From Eutreptiella sp. 'Long Island Sound 2002' (taxonomy: Eukaryota > Euglenozoa > Euglenophyceae > Eutreptiales > Eutreptiaceae), in the NCBI GenBank assembly GCA_964036045.1, contig OZ038381.1:111278922-111342921 (forward strand): 64,000 bases of DNA. The letters are read 5' to 3'. A program made the translations under genes and the position numbers. Under the pieces are notes generated by a model, which saw only the letters and a program-made list of their open reading frames with translations, ran no database searches and was not told the DNA's origin. Positions 36,414 through 47,194 of this stretch are shown one piece after another; the first letter of the stretch is position 1, and the number at the start of each line of letters is the position of its first letter.

Positions 36414-37445
36414 TCACGTTACCTCCACCAAGACCGCCAGCGCCTGCGGGATGTCCCTGGCCGTGCACCTGTGCGCCCTGCGTACCGGGCCCAGCGCCCT
36501 GAGGCACTCCCCGAACACCCTGTAGCAGGCCGGGCCCCTACGGGCCCCCGGACAGTAGGGGCCTACTGAGCCGGCACGCGGTGACGACGACCCATTCCAG
36601 TCCCCCTGTTTCCACCCGAACACAGGCCAAATACTCCGCCCCTTCCAACACCACCAGCCTCCCCATGTCCGCCATGCTCACCGTATGGGTGGGAGGCACG
36701 CTCTCCACCTGCAGCCACCGATTGGCGCTCTCCTCCCACGGCTGGGGGGCATGCATCTGCTGCTGTAACATCGCGTCATGCACGTGCTGCAGGGACACTG
36801 TCATTAGCATGGACATCCCCCCATCCGCTGCGGCCATACTCAGCAGAGCATGCTGCATGCGCGCCCCGGGCAACCCCACGTGGTGCGGGACGTCCGCCAC
36901 GTCCAAGGGCGTGCGGGGCGCCGGCAGGGCATCCAGCACCGCAGTGGGCAGCTCTCCCAGGGATGGGAGACGCGCGATGGGCCCCATGTCCATGTTGAGG
37001 ACCACCATTGCCACCGACCGCCTGTCCAGCGTGGACAGGAGGTTGCCCGGCCTCGGCACCCTGAGAAGGGTACCGAGGGCGGGCATGAGGGCGCACACGC
37101 CACAGTCCTTGTTGTTGCCGGCCGTCTGCTGCACCTGTGCCGCCTGGGCCGTCGCCAACAGGTGCTCTGCACCCGGCCACTCCGCCCTCTGGCTCCTGGT
37201 TGCCATGCGCATCGTCCGGACCGCCATGTCCCATGTGTGCGGCCATTGGGCGGGACCCCCGACACCACATGCCGGTCCAACGGGTCCACGGTCAACCGCA
37301 TGTCAGGGGCCAGGAGGTGGTGGGCGATCCAGTGCCGCATGCTCAGCGTTTCCGACCGATCGAGGTACACCGCCTCCGAGCCGCCAAGCTCGACGTACCT
37401 GGCAATGAGGAGGGCAGCCGGGGTTTGGTCGTGCCGCTGGCCCTC
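36414..37445 (-). CDS. LINE ORF2: possible Ulp1-like cysteine protease
   Basis: After TAG 37446-37448 the frame reads YLDRSETLSMRHWIAHHLLA and MRLTVDPLDRHVVSG, then shifts near 37250 to WPHTWDMAVRTMRMA. About 40 residues on, it reads QQTAGNNKDCGVCALMPALG, with the Q...DCGV pattern of C48 (Ulp1/SENP) active sites; the Cys codon is near 37103. A His-Trp lies upstream as expected, but the catalytic Asp and spacing are not clear. Later sequence reads GPACYRVFGECLRALGPVRR in a third frame. The assignment rests on short motifs and is tentative. Confidence 0.4.
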
Positions 37446-38984
37446 CTACCCCTCCCTCGGGAGCATCACGGCGTGGGGGGCCAAGCACTGCGCCACGTCG
37501 GCGGCCAGCGCGACCACGTCGTCGCTGAGCTCCACCGTAGGGTCCGCGGCAACCAGGAAGTGGTGACTGGGCCGAGGCTTGCTCCCTGCGGCGTACAAGC
37601 CTTCCACGGCGCCACGCATCTCAACTGGCGGGGGAGAGGCGTCTCCGCAGTCCCGCGGCCAGGGGAGTGCGCCCGGGAGATGCCGCCCTGCTCCTCCTAA
37701 CCAGACGGCGGCCCTAAGGATCGGCAGGTCGCGCCAAACGGCCCGAGCGATCGGATCGCGCCAAGGCGGAGGCTTGTGGGCTCCCCATTGGAGGACAGCC
37801 ACCACCACATGCGTGGTCAGGGGCTCCGCCGTGAGCTGCAACGCCATCCCTCCGTCCGTCTCGATCACCGTGCCCCGCGGGGCAGTGAAGACGTGGCCCC
37901 CGGTGCCACGGACTGCTACCCATCCCCACAAGACCGCCACAGTCTCCCAGCTGGGGTGGCTTGTCCTCCTGGGCAGGACCACCACCGGCGGGCATGGGCG
38001 GTTGGCGGCACATAAGCGCCATTCCACTCCTACCAGACGCTCGTGGCCAGGGGGCCGGAACGCCTGGGGCCAGGCGTCTGGGAGTTGGCGATGGACGGCG
38101 GTCCACACATAGGCTCCGTCAGCCCGCGTGAACTGGAGCCCCTCCAGGATGTCCCTTTCCACAGGACTGGGGAGGCGGGCACTGCGAACCTCCAGTCCCC
38201 GCCCCAGGCGCAGCCCTGGCCCCTCTTGATCCCCCAGCAGCAGGACCCCCGGGTCCGCGGCTGCAAGCCCGGCCGCCAGCGTGGGAAGGTGCAGGGCAGT
38301 CCACGGCTGGACGGAGACGGGCTCGCGCGGGAGGTCAGGGCAGGCCGCCACAGCACTACCATCCCTGGCCCAGTGGAGCGGCCTGTCCCACCATTGCGCC
38401 CATGTACCAGGCGCTGTTGGCAACGACCAGGACAAGTACGTCACGACAGCCTTAGCCTGCCACTCGCGCGGGTCCATGCCGGCAGGATGTGTGTGCCACG
38501 TGCACACCCATCCCATGTTGGCCTCCTGGATGGCGACCATGTCCCTCCACGGGACCACCGGGAACGGGGTGAGCAGGGCCGCCATGCCACATGGCAACGC
38601 CACCGCCCACTCGGTCCGGCCCTCGCACGCTACCGCGTACCCCACCGCCAGGAGTCCCCCCCCTTGTGCCTTTTCCACCACTTCACGCATCAACGTTCCG
38701 TGGCTCCGGTTGAGGCTCTGGCTCCGGCTCAGACTGAGGGCCCCCACAGGGGCCATGGCCTGGAGGATGAGGAGCAGAGCCTGGGGTACTCCCTGCGGCA
38801 CCGGTGGTTGGGGGTGGGCGTATCGGCAGGAAACTGCCCGCATACACCACCCCCTGGCCCAGTGCCTGCAGGTTTCCACCTCCCCCGTCTTCGGGGCAGC
38901 CTTGTCCGCCACTCCCACCTCCTGTGGCCCCACCTCATGCGCCTGCTTCACCCCCACGATCTCCAGCTCCTCGTCCTGCTCCAT
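37446..38984 (-). CDS. LINE ORF2 N-terminus with CCCH zinc finger
   Basis: ATG at 38984, 20 bp after the ORF1 TGA (39005-39007). Early in the chain is CRHWARGWCMRAVSCRYAH, a canonical C-x7-C-x5-C-x3-H CCCH finger (codons near 38870-38814), usually an RNA-binding module. Further on is GWVCTWHTHPAGMD, reminiscent of the HxHP of JAB/MPN metalloproteases but without the following Ser/Asp. The rest (WRLCAANRPCPPVVVLPRRT and others) is unrecognised. The frame runs through TAG at 37446-37448 into the protease-like part. Confidence 0.65.
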   Translation of the reverse strand: MEQDEELEIVGVKQAHEVGPQEVGVADKAAPKTGEVETCRHWARGWCMRAVSCRYAHPQPPVPQGVPQALLLILQAMAPVGALSLSRSQSLNRSHGTLMREVVEKAQGGGLLAVGYAVACEGRTEWAVALPCGMAALLTPFPVVPWRDMVAIQEANMGWVCTWHTHPAGMDPREWQAKAVVTYLSWSLPTAPGTWAQWWDRPLHWARDGSAVAACPDLPREPVSVQPWTALHLPTLAAGLAAADPGVLLLGDQEGPGLRLGRGLEVRSARLPSPVERDILEGLQFTRADGAYVWTAVHRQLPDAWPQAFRPPGHERLVGVEWRLCAANRPCPPVVVLPRRTSHPSWETVAVLWGWVAVRGTGGHVFTAPRGTVIETDGGMALQLTAEPLTTHVVVAVLQWGAHKPPPWRDPIARAVWRDLPILRAAVWLGGAGRHLPGALPWPRDCGDASPPPVEMRGAVEGLYAAGSKPRPSHHFLVAADPTVELSDDVVALAADVAQCLAPHAVMLPREG

Positions 38985-39004
38985 GGCGTCCTGTGCCCCG
39001 TCAC

Positions 39005-41560
39005 TCACCCTGCGTTGGTCCTCCTCTTCCAGCGCTCCGTCGCTGGCGGCGGGCCTGCCGCAGCGGGGATCCTCGTCAGGGCTGCCGCCACATGGGCCTG
39101 CACGTCAACCTCCTCAGCCGCCTCCGGCTAGTCCTGTTCCTGCTCCTCCTCCGCGGGCTGCTCCACCCCTGCCTTGTCACCTTCACGGCCCGCCACCCCA
39201 TCTCCCCCCACCGGGACCGCCTGCGGCTCGGGCCCTTGGGGGCCTGCGCCCGAGTCGAGGCGCGTGCCCACCACCACCAGCAATCTGGGGTCGCTGCCGC
39301 GACTCTCAAGGCGGTAGCTGCTGGAGGTGGGGACGAGGACCACGCCATCACCGGCGAGCAGCAGGCGGTCCGTGCCGAACACGACCTCCGCGCCCTCGGG
39401 GTGCATCGCCACCAGGAGCGCATGGGACCCCAGAGCCTGGGGCGTGAGGGGCCTCACGGTCTGCTCGCGACGCCAAGCGTCAGCCCCACCCCGCCACAGG
39501 GCCACGTACAGGCCGCTGTCCTGACGCACATCCTCGAGCCCCGCCTCGTCGAGCAGACGCCCTACCGACAGGCGCACCGACAGGGGGAGACCTTCCTGCG
39601 GCTCAGCCGCCCGGACATCACCGGGGTGGTGATCCACGACCGCTGCATCCCCCAATTGTATGCTGCGGACCTGGCCGTCGTCCGGGGACTCGGCCACCAG
39701 GGCCTTCTCCTCGGCAACCTGCCCCGGGCGCTGGGACTCGTAGCGCTCAAGAGCGCCTGCCAGCATCCCCGCCTCCCGCCTCCCCGTATCCGTGAGGCGG
39801 TGCCTGTGGGCACCTGCGGCCGCATGGAACCTGCAGTGCCGTTGCTCACAGCTCCCCAGGGGAGGGGGTGGCACCGCAGTGGGCATGCGCAGCAGCGGCG
39901 CATTCGCCGGGTCCACGCCCATGCCGGCGTAGACGTCGGGCCCGGCGTCGTCCTCGTACATGAGGGCCAGCGCTGACTCGCCGGGCCCGTACGCCTCTTC
40001 GTCCCCCTTGTTCTCCGCCTCTTGCTCTTCCTCCTCTTCGTCCCCAGCCGCAATCACTGCTGGTGGCGTATCCGGTGGCGGGGGAAAGGGCGCCAGAGGC
40101 CGCTCGTCAGCGCCCCCGCCCCTCGTTGCCTCCACCGCGTCCAGCCGTGCTCGCAAGTTGTCGGGCAGTCGGGCACAGCTAGTGCCCGCATGGAGGTCCA
40201 TGCTGTACACCAGCCCCGCCGGACACGGCTCACCGGGTGCCACTTGGCGCCATTCCCGCCACTCCCACATCCAGTCCTCCACTCCTTCAACCTTGGCACG
40301 CTCCCCGCTTGGCTCAACGGCCCCACTGTCCGTCGCCCTTGCTTGCGTCTCCTGTACTCCCCGCTCTGTATCCTGTCCCCCCGAGTCAGCCCCCCCCGAC
40401 GCCTCCTCGTTGGCCTCCTCCGTCCTCGGGGCGACAGCTGCGAGTGCTTGCGCGATCAACTCGCCAACGCCGGCCTCACTCCCCGGTGCCGCCTGCGCGG
40501 CTCCCTCGCCTCCCGCGGCGTCCCGTCGGTACGCGTCCAAAGCGTGCGCGAGTAGCTCGCCGATGTCTCGCGGGCGGGCCGCGGCTGCTTCCTGCGCCGC
40601 ATGTGCCGCTTGCACCTCCGTTGTAAGTCTTCCCGTGGGGGGCGCGTCCTGCACCCCGTGCGCCGGGGGCGGATCACCCGGTACCGGCATGGGCCCTCCC
40701 GGCACCACAGGCGGAGCCCCTTGTGGCATGGCCGGCTCCGGTGCCGGGGTCGCCTGCGGTGGAGGTCCCGTTGCAGTAGGTCCCGCCACTGGCACCACCA
40801 GGGGTGGCTCGGTCGTCTGCGCCCCCGGCGCCCCAACGGGAGTCGTCCCCCCCGCCGCGCTTTGGGGTAGGCGGTGCGCCTCTCCGTACGACTCTCCCGG
40901 CTGCTGGACTCCCAGTCCCGGTGCAGGAACTGACGGGGGCGCGGATGGTGCTTGCGAACCGAGAGCAGCCACCGTCGGATCCCCCGATTGCGCTGTGGGG
41001 GGAACCGGCACCGCATGTTGCGGCGGCTGAGCGAACGCATGCTGCGGTTGTTGCAAGGGATGTGGGTATGCCACATGCTGGTGTGGATGGTGATGGTGAT
41101 GGTGATGGTGATGGTGGATGGGGAGCTGTGGCAAAGCAGTCGGGTGTACGTGTTGGTGTGGGAAGTGATGCTGCATCATGGGGAACCCGAAGGGGGTGGT
41201 GGAAGAGGTGATGGTGATGGAGTTGGTGGTGGTGGTGGGCCCCATAAGGCGGGGATGGCGTCGGAGTAGTCGGTTGAGCAAGTGTACCCCGAATGGCACC
41301 ATGCCTGCTGCGAATTGCGCCTGAATGTCAGGCGAATTGTACGGGGGGGGATCGCGAGCCAAGACCTGCCGCAAGCAGATGTCGTCAAAATGGTCCCATC
41401 CGTTGCCCCTGGCAGGACGATCGGCGTCCACGCGCGCCTGGAATGCCGCATATATGTGCGGCCCGTGTCTGACGAGATCAGACACCGTGTCTACCAGGCG
41501 CCGGGCAGGTCGCCGGAAGGCGGACAATTCCACGGGATTGGTGGGGACACGAAGCGACAT
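39005..41560 (-). CDS. LINE ORF1, His- and Pro-rich protein
   Basis: ATG at 41558-41560. The first 810 codons end at TAG 39128-39130, but the same frame continues EEEQEQD, TAG, PEAAEEVDVQAHVAA to TGA 39005-39007, giving about 851 residues if TAG is sense. Order: a compact N-terminal part (LVRHGPHIYAAFQARVDADR), a run of ten His, a long Pro/Ala/Gly region, an acidic patch (GDEEEEEQEAENKGDEEA), a Cys/His cluster (CEQRHCRFHAAAGAHRHRLT) and a C-terminal globular-looking segment (LLVAMHPEGAEVVFGTDRLL). The position fits the nucleic-acid-binding ORF1 of LINEs, but no known ORF1 domain is recognised. Confidence 0.65.
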
Positions 41561-42636
41561 TTAGCTATCAAAGATTGTGCGAGCTATGGTCACGGGTGAA
41601 CGGGTCGACGCGGGGCGGCCCGTCCCGCGTCCCGCTGGCTGCATGTTGCACGACACGTTGCACGACACTGTTGCTTTCTCCTGTCCCCTTACGTGCTCCC
41701 CCCCCTCCCCTCTCTAGCTCCGTTGTTTTTGGTGTTGCCCCCCTGGTGCCCGTTTCGGCACTACCCGGGCCATGGTGGGTGTGTGGTGTGGTTAGGTGGG
41801 TGGGGGGGGGGTGCCTGACGCTGGCTCGGGTCCCATCCCCCGGAGTTTCCCCTTGGGGGGGCCGATGCTTGCACTCCCCGTCAGGGTGTAACGCTGTTGT
41901 ACGGGCCGTCCATTTGTACCCGCTCCGTACAAATGGACCTGGGTCGTAGCTAGGTACTCCGGCCGTTCCCCACACCGGGGTCGGGTACACTGTGGGTTCC
42001 AGGGGAGTCCTTGCGGAACAGGTGCGTCTCTTGCCTGCCGCGATGGACGGTGTGCCCTACCCGCAGCCCCTCACTGGACGCGAACCGCAGTACGTGCCGT
42101 GGGGGGTGCTCCTGGTCAGGCCCATTGGTCACCCCCCCAGGCCGGTGCCACCTCGAGCCGCTGACCAACGGTCCCGGCCGTATCCCACCTTATTGCGTGT
42201 GCTCAGGTGGGGCCGAAACGGTCACCGGGGGGGCCCCCAAACCCCTGAGGCTGGGGCCCTTGCCAGCGTCCCCTGTGGGCCCCTTTCGTCCCGACCCCCC
42301 CCTCCCGCAGTGTTGGCCCCTGCCCCTCCGCTCTCTACCCTTGTGTTTCCCCCTTCCCGCGCTCCTTTCTGCTCTCTCGGGCGCCTGCCGTGTCCTGCTT
42401 GTCCCCCGCTCTCTCCCTCCGCTCTTCCCCGCACTGGCACTTTGCTTGTCAGTGTCTGGGCCGGGTTCAGGTTGGGGTCGCTCGTGCCTGCCTTTTGCAC
42501 GCACCGCTTGCCGCCCGTCACTCTCTCCGGCCCTGTGTTCGCCCCTGTGTCTCCCCCCCACTTCTCCTGCCTCTCTTTTTCGTCCCCTTGCCGCCCTCGT
42601 CCCCTTCTTGTGGGGGTGGGGGGGGGGGGGGGGCTC

Positions 42637-43210
42637 GTGTTGTCCTTTCCTCCGTGGCATGCACGTTGCGGGCACGATGCAAGCACGTGGCGCGGCACTC
42701 GTCCGCGGGGGGGGGCTGCTCCCTTTCTGTTCGCTCTGCCCTTCTTGGCCGCCCCGCTCGCTACGGTTACCCTCGTACTCGCTCTGTGGGGGGGGGGGGG
42801 TTGCTTTTTGGCTCCCTCCGGTGCCCTTCGTCCCCCGTCCCCCGCCGCTGGAGGCAAGCATGATGCACGCACAATGCAAGCACATTCCATCACCACACAG
42901 TAACCACCATTTTTAATGGCTGCTGGTTTCTGGAGTGTTGTCCTTTCCTCCGGGGCATGCACGTTGCGGGCACGATGCGAGCATGTGGCGCGGCACTTGC
43001 CCGGGGGGGGGGGGGGGGGGGGGGGGGCTGCTCCCTTTCTTTTCCCTCCGCCCTTCTTGGCCGCCCCGCTTGCCGCGGTGCCCCTCGTGCTCGCCCTGTG
43101 GGGGGGGGGGGGGGTTGCTGCTTGGCTCCCTCCGGTGCCCTTCGTGCCCCGTGTCCCTGCCGCTGGTAGCAAGCATGAGTAACCACAATTTTCGCTGGCT
43201 GCTAGAAAGG
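42637..43210. repeat. Tandem duplication, period 298 bp, in the LINE leader
   Basis: GTGTTGTCCTTTCCTCCG begins at 42637 and 42935 and the following sequence matches over the unit. G runs differ in length between copies (for example the run at 43003-43027 is 25 G). Confidence 0.85.
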
Positions 43211-45309
43211 TTTCCTTTCTACGTGGCGGTAGTCGCCCGGTCTCGCTCATGTCTTTAGTGTCCCGTGCCTACTCCCTCCTGTGCCTTACTTACTGGAGGA
43301 GGTACATACCCGGGTGGAGGCGGTTAATGATGAGGTGCGGGCAGCGGGGAGGACTTACCGTACGCCTCGTAGGCTTCTTGTGCCATCCGCCGTCCTTGTC
43401 GAGGGGAGGGCCCCTGTCTCGGCACCAAACAGCCCGGGGGGGGCTGACCACTGATCCTGTCCCTGGTGCCTGTGTCCCCACTTCCACACATCCTGATACC
43501 GGTGCCGTGGTATCAGTCTGTGGGAAGTGGCGGCTACGAAGCGGCCGTGCGCTCTGGCCCTCCGGGCCACTGCCACCCCCGAGCGCGATGGAGGCCCCTG
43601 AGGTCCTATGGCAGTGGCGCGGAGTGACGGATGGGAAATTTGTTGTGGCATCCCTTGGCCACCTAGTTAGTCTGCATAGTCAATGCCGCAGGAGGCCCAC
43701 CGGATGGCGCCGTTGGTGCCCATCCCCTCTGCGCGCCGTCCCGATGGTCGAGGCTTCATCCTCCGCAGGGGGTCAAGTGGATGGCGCCGCTTGCGCCCGC
43801 CCCCTCTGCGCGCCCAGGCACAGGTCCTCCCACTAGCCCAACGGATGGCGCCGTTGGGTCACGTCACCAACTGCCTCTGCCGGTCCTGCTAGCCACTTCT
43901 GCTGCATTGGTCAGTTGCATGTACGCATATTCATGTATGCATGTTCATGACGAGCAAGTTGCACGACATGCGCGGCACGCCCACTTCCCCTCTCTCTACC
44001 CTCCCTCACCTCCCGTCTGCTTCCTCGCCCTCCGCGGGCCCTCGCTAGCCCCCTCCCTTCTGTGGCCGTCTCTGCCCTTCTCTCCGTGCTCTCTCTCGCC
44101 TGTCTACCTGTTCTTCCTGTTGTCCTTCTTTTTCCTCCTCCGTCCCGCTCCTTCCCTAGCACGTTGCACGACACTGTACCAGGCTCTTCCCCTTTCTGCG
44201 GGTTGGTAATCTCGTCTCCGCCTCAATCTGGGCCATGCTTGCTACCCCGCCGCTCGCGGGACGCCGCCTTGGCATCCTTTCCCCAGCTGCCGGCTCTCCA
44301 CTTGCATGAGCCCACACCTGGGGCTCCCCCAATATTCGTCGGGTCTGGACAGAGTCACTGCGCGCAAGTTACACGCCACGCTGCACTACTGCTTGCTCCC
44401 CCGCTCCCTCTCTCTCTCTCTTCCCTTGTCTGCCCTGAGCTTACCCTTTGGCCCCTCTCTGTTCGCTCTCCCTCTCACGCGCACGTTACACAACAATGTG
44501 CGGGGCACCCTTTCTTCCCCGTGCCCCGGTCCCTCTTGCCGTTGCGCGCACAGTGCACTGCAACTCTTTGGGCTCCCCGGCCCCTCTGTCGTTTGCCCTC
44601 TGGCCACCTATGTGCCCCTGTCTCGTCCCCTCTGCTTCTCTCGCCTCCTTGGCTCACTGTGACCCTTCCTTTCCCCTCGTGCTCTGCCCTACCCCTACTC
44701 CCTGTGCGCCTCCGCCCTCTGAGCATGATGCACGACACTCACCTGTCCTCGGATACATCCGGATACACCGTCCTTGTCTTCTTGGACGCTTGCTTGGCCC
44801 GTTGCTTGCCCAGCTTTACGTCCCCGGCCCCATTGGCGTGGTTCCGCACTTGCATGCGCAGGCCACACCTACCATGCGTCGGCTTGCTACAGAGGCGCTG
44901 CGCGCATGATACACGAAACAATGCGTGGCTTGCCCCTCTTTGGCCCTTGTTCCCTCCCTCGCTCCCTGTGCGTGCCCTCCCCTGCGCACAGTACACTACA
45001 TGGTGCGGGGCACGCTTTGCTCTCATCTTGCCCTTGTTCGCCCTTGGTCGCCCTCTTGTTCCGGCTTTGTTTCCCCTCCTGCTCCCTCGCCTTGTACGCG
45101 CACGATGCAGAGCATTGTGCTTGGCATCCCCACTCCCTCTCCTCGCCCTCGTTCGTCGTTTGTGCCCCTTGGGACCCTCCGTTCTCCCGGCTCCCGCCTC
45201 TTGTTAGGCTGCCCTACCCTCCCCTTGTACAGGAGACGATGCAGGCACGTTGCACGCACGGTACATGGCACACACCTAGGCCCACGACCACCGACGTTGA
45301 ACCTCCCGT

Positions 45310-45368
45310 GCCGCTAGTGCGGCACCACGCTGCGTCCGCCCGCCGCTGCCGCGGCTCCCGCAGGAGCC
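45310..45368. other. GC-rich hairpins near the LINE 5' end
   Basis: CCGCTAGTGCGG at 45311-45322 and GGCTCC-CGCA-GGAGCC at 45353-45368, with further GCCGCGGC palindromes around them. These could form stable RNA stems at the start of the element transcript. Confidence 0.4.
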
Positions 45369-45536
45369 GCTGCCGCGGGTGGCCAATTCATATGCCGCGG
45401 GGGGCGCGGCCCTTGCAGGCCCCGGCTGCCCCCCAGCCAGGGTTTCACTGTACCCCCCGCGGCGCCTGGTCGCCGGGGGGGATCCATCACAAAAAACTGC
45501 AGACGTCGAAAAAAAATAGACCTACATAGACCTACG

Positions 45537-45703
45537 TAGACATATGTCCCCATAGGTCCCCAAAGGTGCCCATAGGTCCCCATAGGTCCCCAAAGGCCCA
45601 TAGGTCCCCAAGGGTCCTTATAGGTCCCCATAGGTCCCCAAAGGTCCCCATGGGTCCCCATAGGCCCCCATAGGTCCCCACGAGCCCCCATAGGCCCCCA
45701 GGT
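45537..45703. repeat. CCCCATAGGT satellite, array 2 (short)
   Basis: About 17 units in the same orientation as array 1. The first units are degenerate (CCTACATAGA, CCTACGTAGA). Confidence 0.9.
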
Positions 45704-45705
45704 GA

Positions 45706-46130
45706 GATTTTTCTGTCCGCCAGGGGTTTTTTGGAAAAATTGCCATTTTTGCTAGTTTTTGAAAATTATGAAAACATCCTCCCCTGTTCATAATTCGTTT
45801 CATAATACAGTTCATAATTCATTTGTCGTTTTATGAACGCGCTGAGCGTTTTATGAACACGTTTTATGAACGCATTTTATGAACAGCTGCACAAGCACAC
45901 AAAAATCGCTTAGGCTTCAATCTTTCCTGTACTTGCTTGTCCTTGCTTGTCCTTGCTTGTTCATGCCGCCCTACACCTCAGGGCTGAGGTCTGTTGGGTC
46001 CTCCCAAAGGGCGGCCGTGGCCTAGGTCTCGCCCCCATCTGGGGCCTGGGCATGGGTTTAGGCAGGTGGTTGGGCTGCGGGTTTGGCCGAGGGATGCGCT
46101 GGGGCATCCACCTCCACTTTTGCGAGTCAC
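45706..46130. repeat. Third copy of the 401-bp exon/intron-like unit
   Basis: Begins with the AT-rich GTTCATAA/TTATGAAC part (to about 45900) and continues with GGCCGTGGCCTAGGTCTCGC, matching 15162-15961. It ends exactly where homology to gene C starts at 46131, consistent with a deletion relative to the B locus. Confidence 0.75.
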
Positions 46131-46999
46131 CAGATAGCGACGATGACTGTTCGCATCCGACCGCGTTGTCCTCCGAGCAGCAATGCCATTCCAGTGCTTG
46201 GCGGTGTTGTCACGCACGGCCTCGTTGAGACTGCTCCCCACTTGGGGAGCCAAGCTCATGCCCAGCACCCGCCGGAGCCACGGCTGGTCCCCACCAAGGA
46301 GGACCGCGGACGGCACCCAGCTGTCGCACCAGTAAAATTTTTGGCAGTCAATGATGGACTGCAAGACCTGTGTGTAAAAGGTGTTCATAATTCGTGTTCA
46401 TAAAACGCGTTCATAATTCATAAATGGGCAGCACGGCGTTTTATGACGGCAGTTCTCGAATTATGAACGCGCCAATTATGAACAACCCGTGAACACCAAA
46501 ATGCAGACTACAAACCTGTAGCACTTGAGCCCAAAATTGGCCCAGGGCAACCATATCCTTGTCCCCTGTGACGGCCATGCCGATGACCCATAGGAAGGCG
46601 GGTGTGCGCGCCTTTACCCCATGGTTCAAAAGCCCCACCGATAGCTGTGACCAACTGCCACCGGAGCAAGGATACCCGTCACCCCGCACCACAAAGGAGG
46701 GGGCGGCTGCAGTCAATGGACTGGCACAATGCCGGCCGGGATTGCACGTATTGTGCCCACAACCGCAGAGGCCAGCAGCAACTCGACGATGGGGGGTCGG
46801 CACATTCCACCGGGGGGGACAACGCAAGCGGAGCGGTCAATGACTTCCACGTTGTGTCAAATTGGTCCCGTGTGGGGATGGACCGTGGGAAGGGCAGTTC
46901 CGTGCGGGCGGTGTAGGCGTCGCCCCGGCGGGTGATGTACTCAGACAACACCCGAAAGCCAGACCGGGGTGCACCCAACTCCAGAAGGAGCCCTATCAT
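46131..46999 (-). pseudogene. Family A/B/C gene, copy C (truncated both ends)
   Basis: Exon 1 starts at MIGLLLELGAPRSGFRVLSE and includes DTTWKSLTAPLALSPP and, after a frame change, SWSQLSVGLLNHGVKARTPA and IGMAVTGDKDMVALGQFWAQ. The intron at 46359-46515 is canonical. Exon 2 reads SIIDCQKFYWCDSWVPSAVL, LGGDQPWLRRVLGMSLAPQV and NSHRRYLVT, then ends abruptly at the junction with the 401-bp unit. The C-terminal part present in A and B is missing. Copies B and C are closer to each other than to A. Confidence 0.6.
46359..46515 (-). other. GTTCATAA-type intron of copy C
   Basis: CTACAG|GTTTGTAG to GTCTTGCAG|TCC, 157 nt, carrying several GTTCATAA copies and inverted TTATGAAC copies that could pair. 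Same position as the introns of A and B. Confidence 0.75.
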
Positions 47000-47194
47000 G
47001 GGGTGCGTCGCTAGAAGGTGTGCGCAGAAACCCCCCCCTTTTGGGTACCACTAGAACCACGATGTGCACGCGTTTGCAATGCCTAAGAGTCACTGTAGGA
47101 GTTCCTATGATGGTCGTAAGTCCAAAGCGAGCCTAGGTTGTGACGGGCCACACGCTATGTTGAATTTCCAAAAATGACCAAAAGCGCATAAAGG

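Larger units (their letters stand above)
26268..45530 (-). mobile_element. Giant non-LTR (LINE) retrotransposon inserted in the satellite
   Basis: On the minus strand, in order from right to left: a leader (45530-41561), ORF1 (41560-39005), a long ORF2 (38984 to about 28330) and a trailer (28329-26268). ORF2 carries an APE-type endonuclease, reverse transcriptase, a probable RNase H and zinc knuckles, which define it as an APE-class LINE. Both ends abut the same CCCCATAGGT satellite in the same orientation. The 3' end is a short ATGACT repeat. Several frameshifts and some TGA codons interrupt ORF2, so this copy is probably inactive, or the assembly has indels. TAG codons inside the frames look like sense codons. 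The exact 5' end is inferred from where the satellite resumes. It is unusually long for a LINE. Confidence 0.7.
41561..45530 (-). promoter_or_regulatory. LINE 5' leader with recurring GCAC-GTTGCACGACA motif
   Basis: Nearly 4 kb with no credible ORF; plus-strand frames here are Leu/Pro/Cys-rich shadows. A degenerate motif near GCACGTTGCACGACA followed by TGYGCGGCAC recurs at about 41643, 42660, 42858, 42958, 43955, 44160, 44363, 44482, 44723, 44904, 44988, 45100 and 45242. In LINEs the leader carries the internal promoter, so the motif may be regulatory. That role is inferred. Confidence 0.45.

Noticed and set aside
38043-39976. Plus-strand ORFs of 362-390 codons across LINE ORF1/ORF2
   Set aside because: GC-rich shadow frames; the minus strand has the CCCH finger and continuous coding.
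41992-42916. Plus-strand ORFs of about 300 codons rich in Pro, Leu and Cys, and minus counterparts
   Set aside because: Low-complexity translation of the GC-rich LINE leader and its G/C runs, with no codon bias or domain.
43781-45529. Plus-strand ORFs of 140-380 codons in the LINE leader
   Set aside because: Same reason; they cross the recurring GCAC motif repeats and have Leu/Pro/Cys shadow composition.
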